Origin: a virus
Virus record (IMG/VR): IMGVR_UViG_3300032032_000029
Span: 1 to 22,717 of that record
DNA length: 22,717 nt
Reading direction: 5' to 3' (one strand)
Position numbers and translations under genes: made by a program. This document shows, piece after piece, positions 14,449 through 22,659 of this stretch (positions are counted from its first letter, which is position 1; each line of letters starts with the position of its first letter). The notes beneath the pieces are model-generated. The model was not told the origin of the DNA. It ran no database searches and saw nothing but the letters and a program-made list of their open reading frames with translations.

Positions 14449-14609
14449 TCCCAGTATTCATCTAGTACATCTAATACACTATTTAGGGCTTGCTGGGCTG
14501 CCCATCTCTCCTGTCCGTCCCACTCATTGTGCACTCCTTTAGTATCAATACCATGCTTGATCTTCATAACACGTGTGGTCATATCTACTTTACTTACCCT
14601 ACCGTTCAC
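14445..14609 (-). CDS. Small protein of unknown function upstream of the tail-tube-family gene
   Basis: The frame is open from 14648 (a TTG) to its stop at 14445. I favour the GTG at 14609, which overlaps the stop of the upstream small gene by four bases (GTGA), the same kind of junction as the ATGA overlaps seen elsewhere; this gives 54 residues. A later ATG at 14582 is also possible. The product is helical towards the end (ERWAAQQALNSVLDVLDEYWE) and contains KIKHGIDTKGVHNEWDGQ. No family is recognised. Confidence 0.5.
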   Translation of the reverse strand: MNGRVSKVDMTTRVMKIKHGIDTKGVHNEWDGQERWAAQQALNSVLDVLDEYWE

Positions 14610-14788
14610 AGTACCATACCGAATGAAGATCCCTTTGATAAGATACAATCAACATGGTTTGGATGATCGTGGATCCATGGTACGTCTTCTTGAGCAATTC
14701 TTCTGGCATCCCAAGAGTCTTCTGCTGTAACGCAGATTTCCTGATGGTGTCTAGTCTGGTCTAAGTACCCTACAGTATAGTGAGTCAT
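14606..14788 (-). CDS. Small histidine-rich protein of unknown function
   Basis: I chose the ATG at 14788, which has AGGAA nine bases upstream and gives 60 residues. The longer in-frame start (GTG at 14845) would lie inside the terminator stem and can be discarded. The protein has many His and Asp residues (QTRHHQEICVTAEDSWDARR, then WIHDHPNHVDC). The core CVTAEDSWDARRIAQEDVPW resembles small phage proteins with an A-x-D-x-x-x-A-R/K helix, but no family can be named. It is the first gene after the gp23 terminator and has a late promoter box 25 bases upstream. Confidence 0.6.
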   Translation of the reverse strand: MTHYTVGYLDQTRHHQEICVTAEDSWDARRIAQEDVPWIHDHPNHVDCILSKGSSFGMVL

Positions 14789-14813
14789 TAGCAAGTTCCT
14801 AATATGGTTCAAA

Positions 14814-14821
14814 TATTTATT
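14814..14821 (-). promoter_or_regulatory. Late promoter box AATAAATA after the gp23 terminator
   Basis: The minus strand reads AATAAATA, matching the NATAAATA late box of T4-like cyanophages and seven of eight bases of T4 TATAAATA. It lies between the gp23 terminator and the ATG at 14788 (25 bases), so it can restart transcription for the tail-tube-family, dioxygenase and uvsY/uvsW genes. Confidence 0.6.
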
Positions 14822-14833
14822 TAATTCTAGCAT

Positions 14834-14859
14834 AAAAAAAGGCACCCGAAGGTGCCTTT
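14834..14859 (-). terminator. Intrinsic terminator after gp23, UUCG loop
   Basis: On the minus strand AAAGGCACC, TTCG, GGTGCCTTT is followed by further T residues to 14834 (seven in all after the GC stem). The stem is perfect and the C(UUCG)G tetraloop is the most stable natural type. It stands 22 bases after the gp23 stop and is the clearest intrinsic terminator in the window. Confidence 0.93.
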
Positions 14860-14881
14860 GTCCGTATATCGTGACTCGATA

Positions 14882-16249
14882 TCACATTAGGTTAGCAACT
14901 CTTACACGTCTGTAGTAAGCGTTAGCACCAACGTTAGAACTATGCTGTGGATCGCTGTTTGAAAGCGCAGTTAGTCCCTTAGCAAATGGGTTAAGAACCA
15001 TTCCGTAACGAGTCTTAAATCCGATACGTGGTTGGAATGTGTCTTGTCCAATCGCTCTGTACATCTGGAGAGGTACATAAGGACAATAGAATAGACCTGC
15101 GTCATAAGCATTAGATCCCTTATAACCAACAACGTAGTATTGGTCAGCAGAAACGTTAGCTGAATATGGGTCAATGTAGACTTTGAAACGTCCGTTGATT
15201 GTACCAACGAATGTGTTTCCAGTGTCATCGATTTCGCCAAGACCACCAGTTGCCTGAGTGATTCCTGAATCGTAGTCAAGAACACCAGCCATAGCAAGAG
15301 CAGAAGCAACATCACTTGAAGTGATAATTACGTTACCCTTTCCACGACGAGTCTCAAGAGCGATTGCGTTAGCGTCTCTTTCGATCTGGAATAGAAGTCC
15401 TTTGAATTTCTCAACTGACCATCTACCGTTGGAGTCAACGTCAAGGTCAAATACACCAGCGTTAGCAGTGTTAACCTGAGCACCAGGCTTAGCACCACGA
15501 TAAACTGTACGTACTACCTCACGGTTGATTTCAGCAAGTATCTCTGTAGAGAGAATGTTTGCTAACTCAGACTCAGCATCCAATCCATGAATAGCTTTCA
15601 AGTCTTGAGCAAGTTCAACAGAGTAGTCTGCTCTTAGGGCACGACCTTTAGCTTCAACCGCAATACGGTCTATGCTGAACGCCATTTCCATGAACGCTGT
15701 AGAAGCACCTTCACCTAAGCTTTCTTGCTCGGATGTAGTGAACTTGCTACTTGCTAGGTCGTAGTTACCTTCAGTAACACCACCACCTGTTGCGTCGTTA
15801 AGAAGCGCAGGGTTCTTCTCAGTAGTAGCTGTTGGAGGTGTAGCACCATCAGTACCAGAGAACTGTGCATCTGGCTCATCGAAGAATGCTTCGTTACCAG
15901 TCTGGTTAACGTAGCGGCTTCGCATTGCGAAGATTAGTCCAGTAGGACCATTCATTGGCTGAACACCTGCGATGTCATAAGCAATAAGCTTAGGCATAGC
16001 ACGACGAATCAAGCTAATGAGTATAGGGTCGAAACCATATACATTACCAGCACCTGTGGTAGGTGTGTTCAGTGGACCTGCGTTTGTAGGTGCCTCTGTG
16101 AGGATCTGGCGTTCCTCCTTCAAGAATTTTTCTTGGTTCTCTAAGAGTTGGGCGGTAACAGCCTTACGATAGTTATCCTTAATTTCAGGAAGACCATCAT
16201 GGTTAAGAACTGGATTCCACTTCTCTTGGAGAGTTTCTGTGTTAAACAT
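14882..16249 (-). CDS. 23: Major capsid protein gp23
   Basis: gp23 forms the hexamers of the phage head. With the ATG at 16249 it has 455 residues and starts MFNTETLQEKWNPVLNHDGL, the usual start in this group; an upstream in-frame ATG would overlap the end of gp22. A prohead protease site (L/I)xE is visible as LTE before A53 in ILTEAPTNAG, close to where T4 gp23 is cut (after residue 65). The segments DPILISLIRRAMPKLIAYDI, GPTGLIFAMRSRY and the C-terminal MVLNPFAKG are well-known gp23 stretches. The gene follows gp22 by 31 bases and ends before a strong terminator, which suits a very highly expressed gene. No separate late box is visible right before it. Confidence 0.97.
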   Translation of the reverse strand: MFNTETLQEKWNPVLNHDGLPEIKDNYRKAVTAQLLENQEKFLKEERQILTEAPTNAGPLNTPTTGAGNVYGFDPILISLIRRAMPKLIAYDIAGVQPMNGPTGLIFAMRSRYVNQTGNEAFFDEPDAQFSGTDGATPPTATTEKNPALLNDATGGGVTEGNYDLASSKFTTSEQESLGEGASTAFMEMAFSIDRIAVEAKGRALRADYSVELAQDLKAIHGLDAESELANILSTEILAEINREVVRTVYRGAKPGAQVNTANAGVFDLDVDSNGRWSVEKFKGLLFQIERDANAIALETRRGKGNVIITSSDVASALAMAGVLDYDSGITQATGGLGEIDDTGNTFVGTINGRFKVYIDPYSANVSADQYYVVGYKGSNAYDAGLFYCPYVPLQMYRAIGQDTFQPRIGFKTRYGMVLNPFAKGLTALSNSDPQHSSNVGANAYYRRVRVANLM

Positions 16250-16280
16250 CTCTTTAGATTTTAGAAGTTTTGAATGACAG

Positions 16281-17390
16281 TTAGATTCTCTTAGCAAGTT
16301 CGCTGACATATGCTGCCATTGACTCACTAACAGTTTCAACTTTTGCATCAGGTGCAGACTCTTCAGAAGAAATCTCTTCCTTCGTTTCTACCTTCGGTGC
16401 CCCGAAGTATGATTCTTTAATCTGAACCAGTTTTTCACGGTACGACTCTTCGGTTTTGAATTCAACGGCTTCAGCAAGTGAGGTGAACTTATCCTTTTGG
16501 ACTTCGCTTTCGAGTCCTCTAGCTAGTTCATTCAAGATCTCATTTTTACGATAGGTACCTACTACCTCGTGAAGTTCGATGTTCTTCTGGACCTGCTCGT
16601 TAAGTCGGCCTTCCATTTCATCAAGTTTCTCGCTCATCTGAGCAGCAACGTCCAATTTTTCATCAGGTACGTTGATGTTGCTCTCGATAAACAATTTCTT
16701 TAGCCCTTCCATGAATGCTTCTGTGACTTCAGCACGGAGACCTTGCTCAACGGCAAGTTCATTCTCCTTGAGCCACTCCTCTGCAGCATATGAAAGGAAA
16801 TTCTCTACGCGACCAGCAAATTCTTCCTTGATGGAGTCAATCTCCTCAACGAATTTACCAGCAGCTTGTTCCTTAAGTGCATCGACTTTTGTTGCCACCC
16901 TTGCGGTTACAGCAGCTTCAAAAACTGTCTTAGCTTTCTCTTGGAATTCTTCTGATAGGTCAGCACCTGCTAGTACAGCAGTAATGTCCTCTTTGACCTC
17001 ATCTGTAGACTCAACCTTTGCAGGTTCTTCAGCAATTACCTCACCTTCAGTCTCTACATCATCAAAGATCTTAGCGGAAAGAGCACCAGGCATCTTAGAA
17101 GAAGCACCAGATGGCTTCATCTTAAGTGTCTTGTCTTTTTCTACTGCTACAGGAGCAGCGGCTCTCTTGCCAACGTTAGCATCCCCTTCGGGCTTGTCCT
17201 TGCTGTTAGATGATGCTACTTCAACAGCATCGTTCTTAAGGTCGGATTGTTGCTGTGGAACAGCACCCGCTTTAATAGCGGTTGTGCCAGGTGCGGCATC
17301 TTCAGAAACTTTCTCTACGGATTCAGCAACTACTTCTTTAGTAGTCTTTTCCGCGATGAGTTTCTCAAACTTTTCATCGATTGTGGACAT
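16281..17390 (-). CDS. 22: Prohead scaffold protein gp22
   Basis: gp22 is the main core protein around which gp23 assembles; it is later degraded by gp21. The protein has 369 residues, about 100 more than T4 gp22 (269). It is rich in Glu, Lys, Ala and Val and predicted to be mostly helical and coiled coil from about 130 to 310. Several (I/L)xE sites, for example IAE at 12-14, fit processing by gp21. The extra length is in the N-terminal 130 residues, which are acidic and of low complexity. A GGAG ribosome-binding site lies ten bases before the ATG at 17390, and a perfect late box stands 43 bases upstream. Confidence 0.85.
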   Translation of the reverse strand: MSTIDEKFEKLIAEKTTKEVVAESVEKVSEDAAPGTTAIKAGAVPQQQSDLKNDAVEVASSNSKDKPEGDANVGKRAAAPVAVEKDKTLKMKPSGASSKMPGALSAKIFDDVETEGEVIAEEPAKVESTDEVKEDITAVLAGADLSEEFQEKAKTVFEAAVTARVATKVDALKEQAAGKFVEEIDSIKEEFAGRVENFLSYAAEEWLKENELAVEQGLRAEVTEAFMEGLKKLFIESNINVPDEKLDVAAQMSEKLDEMEGRLNEQVQKNIELHEVVGTYRKNEILNELARGLESEVQKDKFTSLAEAVEFKTEESYREKLVQIKESYFGAPKVETKEEISSEESAPDAKVETVSESMAAYVSELAKRI

Positions 17391-17429
17391 TTTTACGTGA
17401 CTCCGTAATAGATCTGCGGTAATTTGCTA

Positions 17430-17441
17430 TATTTATTTATA
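17430..17441 (-). promoter_or_regulatory. Tandem late promoter boxes before gp22
   Basis: The minus strand reads TATAAATAAATA: a perfect T4-type late box TATAAATA (17434-17441) overlaps a second box AATAAATA (17430-17437) shifted by four bases. It is located just after the gp21 stop and about 43 bases before gp22, and would drive gp22 and the capsid gene. Confidence 0.8.
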
Positions 17442-17443
17442 AT

Positions 17444-18091
17444 TCAGAGACTTCTTAGGAAGAGATCGAACGCGGCGATCTTCCTCTCATGAAGTTCTTG
17501 TGGGGTTGGAGCATTATCAAGTTCTGCTTTAACTGCTTCCATAGCCTGTTCTTTGAACCTGCCATCAGCATGTACCCACTCACGTCCTTCATAGATACCC
17601 TCTACAAATGCATCGGGTGCTGAAGGATCTGCCACGATATCCGCAGCTGTACTAAGCATGAAGTCATCAGCAACTACTTGACAGTTGCCTTCACGCTTGA
17701 TGGATCCCAATCCTCTGGATGAGACACCTAGTTGGACACCCTCTTCAAGCAAGCTCTTTGCGATCTTACCCATAGGGGTTTCCATTAGTTTTGCCTTACC
17801 TATGAAGTTATGTCCTTCTGGGTAAAGTTCAACAATCTTGTGTGACACTCTATCTAGGTTGAGTGTAGGACCTTCGGGATGGCCTAGTTCTCCTAGCGCA
17901 CGTCCCTTAGTTATGAACTCTTCATTGTACTTAGATACCTCACGTTGCATGGTATCGAATTTATACATCCGACCATTGCGATTAGTAATCTCAGTCTGTA
18001 GGAAAATCCCTTTAATATAGGTAGATTTCTTACCGTCTTTTTCTTCGGTAAGAACTTCTATATTATTGTTTTGTTCCGTTATCAGTTTCAT
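17444..18091 (-). CDS. 21: Prohead protease gp21
   Basis: gp21 is the serine protease that matures the prohead by cutting gp22, gp23 and other core proteins at (L/I)xE sites. It has 215 residues (T4: 212). The herpesvirus-assemblin-like catalytic residues are recognisable as the histidine in GELGHPEGP (about residue 70) and the serine in LGVSSRGLGS (about residue 130). Its own N-terminus contains ITE (4-6) and LTE (14-16), likely sites of self-cleavage. An AGAGGA ribosome-binding site lies eight bases before the ATG at 18091, inside the end of the core protein gene, which it overlaps by 29 bases. Confidence 0.93.
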   Translation of the reverse strand: MKLITEQNNNIEVLTEEKDGKKSTYIKGIFLQTEITNRNGRMYKFDTMQREVSKYNEEFITKGRALGELGHPEGPTLNLDRVSHKIVELYPEGHNFIGKAKLMETPMGKIAKSLLEEGVQLGVSSRGLGSIKREGNCQVVADDFMLSTAADIVADPSAPDAFVEGIYEGREWVHADGRFKEQAMEAVKAELDNAPTPQELHERKIAAFDLFLRSL

Positions 18092-18338
18092 TTGTAGAGT
18101 CCTCTTCAGGTGGTTCGGTTGATGCTGTAGTCTCTGGGGGATTTTCTATAGCTTCAGGATCGGGTTTCGCATCTCCCTCTGGAGGGACATGTGGAAACAT
18201 CCTTGCTGCTACGTCTTGCTTACTAACATCAACTGCCATGGCAGCCTTAGCTTGAAGCATGTCCTTGAGTTTTCCCAGAGCATCCGCCTGGTCATTGTCC
18301 CAAAGCAAATCAACGATATCTCGTTCTTGTGTAGACAT
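18063..18338 (-). CDS. Small acidic prohead core protein (gp67/gp68 position)
   Basis: This 91-residue protein lies between the portal and the prohead protease, where T4 has the core proteins gp67 and gp68. Residues 1-50 are helical and charged (QERDIVDLLWDNDQADALG, then KLKDMLQAKAAMAV); the rest is an acidic, proline-rich tail (PPEGDAKPDPEAIENPPE). The N-terminal helix resembles cyanophage core proteins, but identity with gp67 cannot be shown from the sequence alone. No Shine-Dalgarno sequence is seen before the ATG; a late box lies about 21 bases upstream. Confidence 0.65.
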   Translation of the reverse strand: MSTQERDIVDLLWDNDQADALGKLKDMLQAKAAMAVDVSKQDVAARMFPHVPPEGDAKPDPEAIENPPETTASTEPPEEDSTNETDNGTKQ

Positions 18339-18359
18339 AATAAAAGTTAAACTATAATT

Positions 18360-18367
18360 TATTTATT
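18360..18367 (-). promoter_or_regulatory. Late promoter box AATAAATA before the core protein gene
   Basis: The minus strand reads AATAAATA, overlapping the stop codon of gp20. It is 21 bases before the ATG at 18338, which leaves only about ten bases of leader if transcription starts at the usual distance; this fits the absence of a ribosome-binding site but makes the site less certain. Confidence 0.5.
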
Positions 18368-19985
18368 ACTTTTTGCTACTTGAAGACGCGGGAGCAGGTT
18401 TAAGTGCTGCCTTGGTTTGTGCTGCTTTGAGCTTTTCATCTGCCTCAGCATTGTCAAGTTCTTGCTGCATCATACCCATATCCATCTGTTGCATTTCAAG
18501 AGGATCCATAATCCTTCCTTGTTTAATATCATCAGACATCTGTACATCAAGTTCCTCTTTCTCGGTCTCAGATTGACCAAGAATCTCTGTGCGTACGTAT
18601 TCAGTAGAGAAGTAGCGACCCATGTATGGTTCCATAGCAGCGATCACACCTAGCTTCTCATTTAACATTTCAATATTCTTAAGTTCTGTGAAGTGATTGT
18701 CATATAAGTAATCGTACTGTATATGCTCCTTCATATCTTCCCAGTCTTCAGGTGTGATGACACCTTTCAGGATGAGTTGAGTCTTAAGAATGTCCTGGAA
18801 CATCTCACTAAACTTCTTACGGAGCTTACCAACAAACTTGGTAAACTTAAGTTCATCACGCATGATCTCTGAAGATCTGCCTATGTTGAAACTCGTATTA
18901 GAATCTAACCTACCACTAGGTACGTTAAGTGCCTTGTATAGTTTAGTCTGGAAGTATGAGATATCACTTAGTTCACCTAAGTTCTGTCCACCAGGTAGAG
19001 TAGTGATCTCAGTTCCACGTCCACCTTCCCTTCTTGGGAGCCAGAAATCTTCCAGCATGGACATGTACTTACGGTCATCTCTTATCTCACCAGTGTTAGC
19101 ATCATATACTAACTTGTTCCTATAGCGTCCCATTACCTCACGGAGGTATTGTTCTGCTTTAATCTTAGGTAAGTTACCTACATCAATATAAAATATCCTA
19201 CGCTCAGGAGCACGGGATATACGATAGATGACAAGAGAGTCCTCAATCATTTGAAGTTGATTGAGTACCTTAATTGCCTTATGTAAGTATGATAAAACTA
19301 TATTCTTATTCGTATCAAGGATACCTGATGTCACGTATGTGATAGCATCCTTAGCAATTTTGATACCTGAATTTGCGGAAGTATTTTTTAAACCCTTTGG
19401 ATTGTATATGAAATACTCATCTATCTTACCATAGTCAAGCTGTTGGAACTGATCTGCTGTCTTAGGTATTTTGTTTATCTGTCTTACTTTCTTAATCTTT
19501 TGTGGGTCAACGTATCTCAACTCAAGGATTCCCTCCTGAGGTCTCTTGAGATCAATAACCTTATGATAATACAAACGACCATCGATGTACCATCTACGGA
19601 ACATCTCATGAGCCTTAGTGTCAAAACCTACTAGGTTCTTAATGTACTCAAACTCTGTACGAATCATTTCCTTTACAGCATCACTAACTTCTAGGTTAGA
19701 TAGATCTATCTGTACTGGACTATCGTTCTGATCGGTAACAATTGCTTCCTGTATTATATCTTCTATCGCTGAATCAACTTCTGGGTGCATCGCCATCATG
19801 CGATACTTCACAACCATATCATACTCAGTCTTGAAGTTTCCATCAAGATCTACATACGTACCATGATATCCACCAGCGATAAAACTGGTGGCACCATCGT
19901 CCAGAGTAGGAGCTACTGGAGAGGGAGCATCTTTGCTCTTCCTCTCCTCTCTCTTTCTAAATGAAAATCCAAATAACTCTGCCAT
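18366..19985 (-). CDS. 20: Portal vertex protein gp20
   Basis: gp20 forms the dodecameric ring at the head vertex through which DNA is packaged and the tail attaches. It has 539 residues (T4: 524). Recognisable stretches are MHPEVDSAIEDIIQEAIV near residue 67, the DRKYMSMLEDFWLPRREGG segment, GGQNLGELSDISYF and KALNVPSGRL, all strongly conserved in T4-like portals and used for cyanophage diversity surveys. The C-terminus is low in complexity (Ala, Lys, Ser). The ATG at 19985 has only a weak ribosome-binding site and is preceded by a possible late box. Confidence 0.97.
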   Translation of the reverse strand: MAELFGFSFRKREERKSKDAPSPVAPTLDDGATSFIAGGYHGTYVDLDGNFKTEYDMVVKYRMMAMHPEVDSAIEDIIQEAIVTDQNDSPVQIDLSNLEVSDAVKEMIRTEFEYIKNLVGFDTKAHEMFRRWYIDGRLYYHKVIDLKRPQEGILELRYVDPQKIKKVRQINKIPKTADQFQQLDYGKIDEYFIYNPKGLKNTSANSGIKIAKDAITYVTSGILDTNKNIVLSYLHKAIKVLNQLQMIEDSLVIYRISRAPERRIFYIDVGNLPKIKAEQYLREVMGRYRNKLVYDANTGEIRDDRKYMSMLEDFWLPRREGGRGTEITTLPGGQNLGELSDISYFQTKLYKALNVPSGRLDSNTSFNIGRSSEIMRDELKFTKFVGKLRKKFSEMFQDILKTQLILKGVITPEDWEDMKEHIQYDYLYDNHFTELKNIEMLNEKLGVIAAMEPYMGRYFSTEYVRTEILGQSETEKEELDVQMSDDIKQGRIMDPLEMQQMDMGMMQQELDNAEADEKLKAAQTKAALKPAPASSSSKK

Positions 19986-20011
19986 ACTCTAATGTGGAAT
20001 TGTTCCTCTAC

Positions 20012-20019
20012 TATTTAGG
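20012..20019 (-). promoter_or_regulatory. Possible weak late promoter box (CCTAAATA) before gp20
   Basis: CCTAAATA matches six of eight positions of the late box, including the core TAAATA. It lies in the 41-base gap between gp19 and gp20, 26 bases before the portal start. Confidence 0.35.
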
Positions 20020-20026
20020 GGGGTCA

Positions 20027-20605
20027 CTAACCGACAATTTCTTTAGATTCATTTTTCGCTTGACCACCTGTGGAAGTAAAGTACTGGTAAGCAAATTCAA
20101 CATCGAATTCTTCATAAGAATCGTTGTTGTCAAAAGCAACCGATATCTGTGATACAGATACTGGGAATGCTTTGAACAATTTGTACTCCCTAATTACCTT
20201 AGCGGTTTTATCGCCAGAGAACTTATCCATTTGGGATATAGTGACTTGCTGTAAAACGTTTTCTAAACTTGATTCAGATACGTTAGCATCAACCGCATTG
20301 GTTACTGAAATCCACTTCTCAAAAGCACTTCGTAATTCCCAACTGTCTGTGTTGTAGAATGTTGCTGTCCAAGACTCGAATGTTCTGTCTCCTGGAACTT
20401 TAATTACACGACCACGGAAAGGTAGTTCAACTGTACCTACTGTAGTTGCAGGTAATGAAGCACTCTTACATAGATATGCTACAGAATCCTTTGCTGCATC
20501 TACACCTGTTGGAAACTCAAGACTTACCTCGAAGAGGTTAGGTCTAACCCCTCCTTGAATTTTTTCCTGGAAGTTCAATACTCCCAGTGACGTTGCTGCT
20601 GCCAT
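20027..20605 (-). CDS. 19: Tail tube protein gp19
   Basis: gp19 builds the inner tube of the contractile tail, through which DNA passes into the host. It has 192 residues (T4: 163). Characteristic segments are GGVRPNLFEVSLEFP, CKSASLPATTVGTVELPFRG, VPGDRTFESWTATFYN and the C-terminal NDSYEEFDVEFAYQYF. A strong AAAGGAG ribosome-binding site lies ten bases before the ATG at 20605. The gap to gp18 is only 19 bases and has no promoter, so it is read from the gp18 transcript. Confidence 0.95.
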   Translation of the reverse strand: MAAATSLGVLNFQEKIQGGVRPNLFEVSLEFPTGVDAAKDSVAYLCKSASLPATTVGTVELPFRGRVIKVPGDRTFESWTATFYNTDSWELRSAFEKWISVTNAVDANVSESSLENVLQQVTISQMDKFSGDKTAKVIREYKLFKAFPVSVSQISVAFDNNDSYEEFDVEFAYQYFTSTGGQAKNESKEIVG

Positions 20606-20624
20606 TTTGAATGTGCTCCTTTAA

Positions 20625-22598
20625 TTAAGATCTGCGTGGGATTACTTCTTCAAAGCTAACACCAGTACGGGTAGCAACGAAGGTTAGTGTGATGAAGTTG
20701 ATCGAGCGAGCAGGCTTAATGTAAATTTCGGCCACGAACTCATTAGCATCGATAACTGCGCCTGTGTTATTTGACGTATCACAAACAACTAGGAAATCAG
20801 TTATACCACGACGTGCTTGAATGTCACGGAGGTATGGTTCGACAACGTTGTTGAAGTTGTTCCTAGTGAATTCGTCATTGAGTTCAAACAGGACTCCCTT
20901 CGCAGCATTGCCGATAGTCTTCTCTATGACGAGGAAAAGACGACGAACGTTTATGCGATCAAAAGCAGATGGTGAAGCGAGAGCAGTTTTGTCACCGAAG
21001 AGGACTATACCCTGACCAGGTAGACTGGTGATTGGGTTGATTCTATTTTGATAGAGTGTGTCTCTCTCGGATCTTTTAGGTGAGTAAGCAAGCTTGATAG
21101 CGTTGCGAATTCCACCACGGTTCAAACCAGCAGGTGAGAACCAAGGATCTCCATTAGCAGTTGTGCTAGCACATAAGCCAGCAACGTCGCCGTTACATGG
21201 GATCCAACGATACTTGTCAGCGAAACGGTCATAAAGATACTTCCAACCGTTATCGAAAACAACGTATGAACTAGAAGCGAAGTTGCTATAATAATCAACT
21301 ACGTTCTGAGTCTGTGTTGCGCTATTACTTACACCAACAACATTTCCTTTGTGTGGTGAAAGGTAAGCGATACAATCTTTGCGGTTTCCAGCAATAGCAA
21401 TAAGTTTATTTGCTTTTGCTATTGTTTCTAATTCAGTGGCACCGCCTCCACCGAGTATCAAATAATCAAGTTGGACTGTTTCAACGTCTGAGAACAGATC
21501 GTATCCAGAAATGATTTCTCCTTGTGTTAGTGTGTATGCGTCTACACCACCAGAGAATGTATAAGTCCTTTCTCCTATTAGGTCAGAATCAACAGATGAT
21601 AGACCACCTAGGTTGCCAGCAGAAGTTGTAAATGCGTTAGCAGATACATCCCATACTCCAGCAGGACCAGATCCAGCTTCGTGCTTACCCCAATAGATGT
21701 AGTTACTCTTGTTAAGAACTACTTCAGGATAATAGTTTAATGAACCTTCAGGTGTCTTAGCATCAGAAGCCTTAGACAAATATGTGAACTTCTCAAGTAA
21801 TGTTAGAGGAGTTCCAGTAATACCACCATCAACATCGAAGACTGCTAAGTGAATCTCATCGTTTGATCCACCACGATCTGCAACATATGGAGATGTTCCA
21901 GGACGAGGAGCCAATTGGTTCCATCTTAATCCTGTATAGACTTCTTGAGAATCATACCAATCAGCAACTGCTGAAACAACAATGTCTGGGTTAGAGTCAT
22001 CATCGGCAAGGTCAGATGTGGTCCACGCACCGCCAGTAACATTAATAATATTAACTTTAGTACCACTAACAGACCAAACAACAGCACTCTTTGTACCAGC
22101 ACTATTATTTAATGTATCACCAGGTGATACAGCACTTTGGAAAGCACCAGCTAAGGTAAGTGATTGATCAGCACCTTTATCGATTGATACCACTCGGATA
22201 GAGTTACCTGTTGTACCAGAGAATCTAGCACCCCAGTTCCACCCTTGAGCACCATCGTAAAAAGTACCTTCATAAATTTCTGCGTTCTCTATAAGAACAC
22301 CAGTTCCTGATGATGTACCATTCCTGAGAGCACTACCAGATGCACGAACTACCTCAAGTACCCCGCCATACGCTAGGAAGCTCGATGCAGCAAACCATGT
22401 TTCTGCGTTACTGTCATTTGGTTCCCCAAATGTATTCAGAAGTTCTGATTCCGATGTGATTCTCGTTGGTGTATTAACTGGTCCTTTACTAAAGGCTCCT
22501 GCTATTGCTCCTACGTTTATCTCAACAGTCTCAATGGATCCGAGAGTTAGATCTCTTTCTAGGATCGCAACTCCTGGCGAGAGAAGTGTGCTAGCCAT
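20625..22598 (-). CDS. 18: Tail sheath protein gp18
   Basis: gp18 forms the contractile sheath. The length of 657 residues is nearly that of T4 gp18 (659). The N-terminus TLLSPGVAILERDLTLG and the C-terminal PARSINFITLTFVATRTG are sheath hallmarks; YLSPHKGNVVG and the NRGGIRNAIKLAYSP segment are also typical. The middle part (about 90-370), which in T4 faces outwards, is the least conserved and is rich in Ser, Gly and Thr. A GGAG ribosome-binding site lies about nine bases before the ATG and a late box 40 bases upstream. Confidence 0.96.
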   Translation of the reverse strand: MASTLLSPGVAILERDLTLGSIETVEINVGAIAGAFSKGPVNTPTRITSESELLNTFGEPNDSNAETWFAASSFLAYGGVLEVVRASGSALRNGTSSGTGVLIENAEIYEGTFYDGAQGWNWGARFSGTTGNSIRVVSIDKGADQSLTLAGAFQSAVSPGDTLNNSAGTKSAVVWSVSGTKVNIINVTGGAWTTSDLADDDSNPDIVVSAVADWYDSQEVYTGLRWNQLAPRPGTSPYVADRGGSNDEIHLAVFDVDGGITGTPLTLLEKFTYLSKASDAKTPEGSLNYYPEVVLNKSNYIYWGKHEAGSGPAGVWDVSANAFTTSAGNLGGLSSVDSDLIGERTYTFSGGVDAYTLTQGEIISGYDLFSDVETVQLDYLILGGGGATELETIAKANKLIAIAGNRKDCIAYLSPHKGNVVGVSNSATQTQNVVDYYSNFASSSYVVFDNGWKYLYDRFADKYRWIPCNGDVAGLCASTTANGDPWFSPAGLNRGGIRNAIKLAYSPKRSERDTLYQNRINPITSLPGQGIVLFGDKTALASPSAFDRINVRRLFLVIEKTIGNAAKGVLFELNDEFTRNNFNNVVEPYLRDIQARRGITDFLVVCDTSNNTGAVIDANEFVAEIYIKPARSINFITLTFVATRTGVSFEEVIPRRS

Positions 22599-22638
22599 GC
22601 TTGGTATCTCCGATGAATGATTTCAATTTGTCTAAAAA

Positions 22639-22646
22639 TATTTATG
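22639..22646 (-). promoter_or_regulatory. Late promoter box CATAAATA before gp18
   Basis: CATAAATA matches the NATAAATA late box and seven of eight bases of the T4 consensus. It lies 40 bases before the gp18 start and 13 bases after the end of the upstream gene, so gp18, gp19 and possibly gp20 can form a late transcript. Confidence 0.75.
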
Positions 22647-22659
22647 GAAAGTTACTTTT

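Noticed and set aside
14789-14845. Longer start (GTG at 14845) for the small gene ending at 14606
   Set aside because: It lies within the stem of the gp23 terminator, while the ATG at 14788 has a ribosome-binding site.
16672-17400. Long open frame of 242 codons on the plus strand
   Set aside because: It is the mirror of the gp22 gene; its Ser/Ala/Thr-rich product reflects the Glu/Ala/Lys/Ser codons of gp22 on the other strand, and all other genes are on the minus strand.
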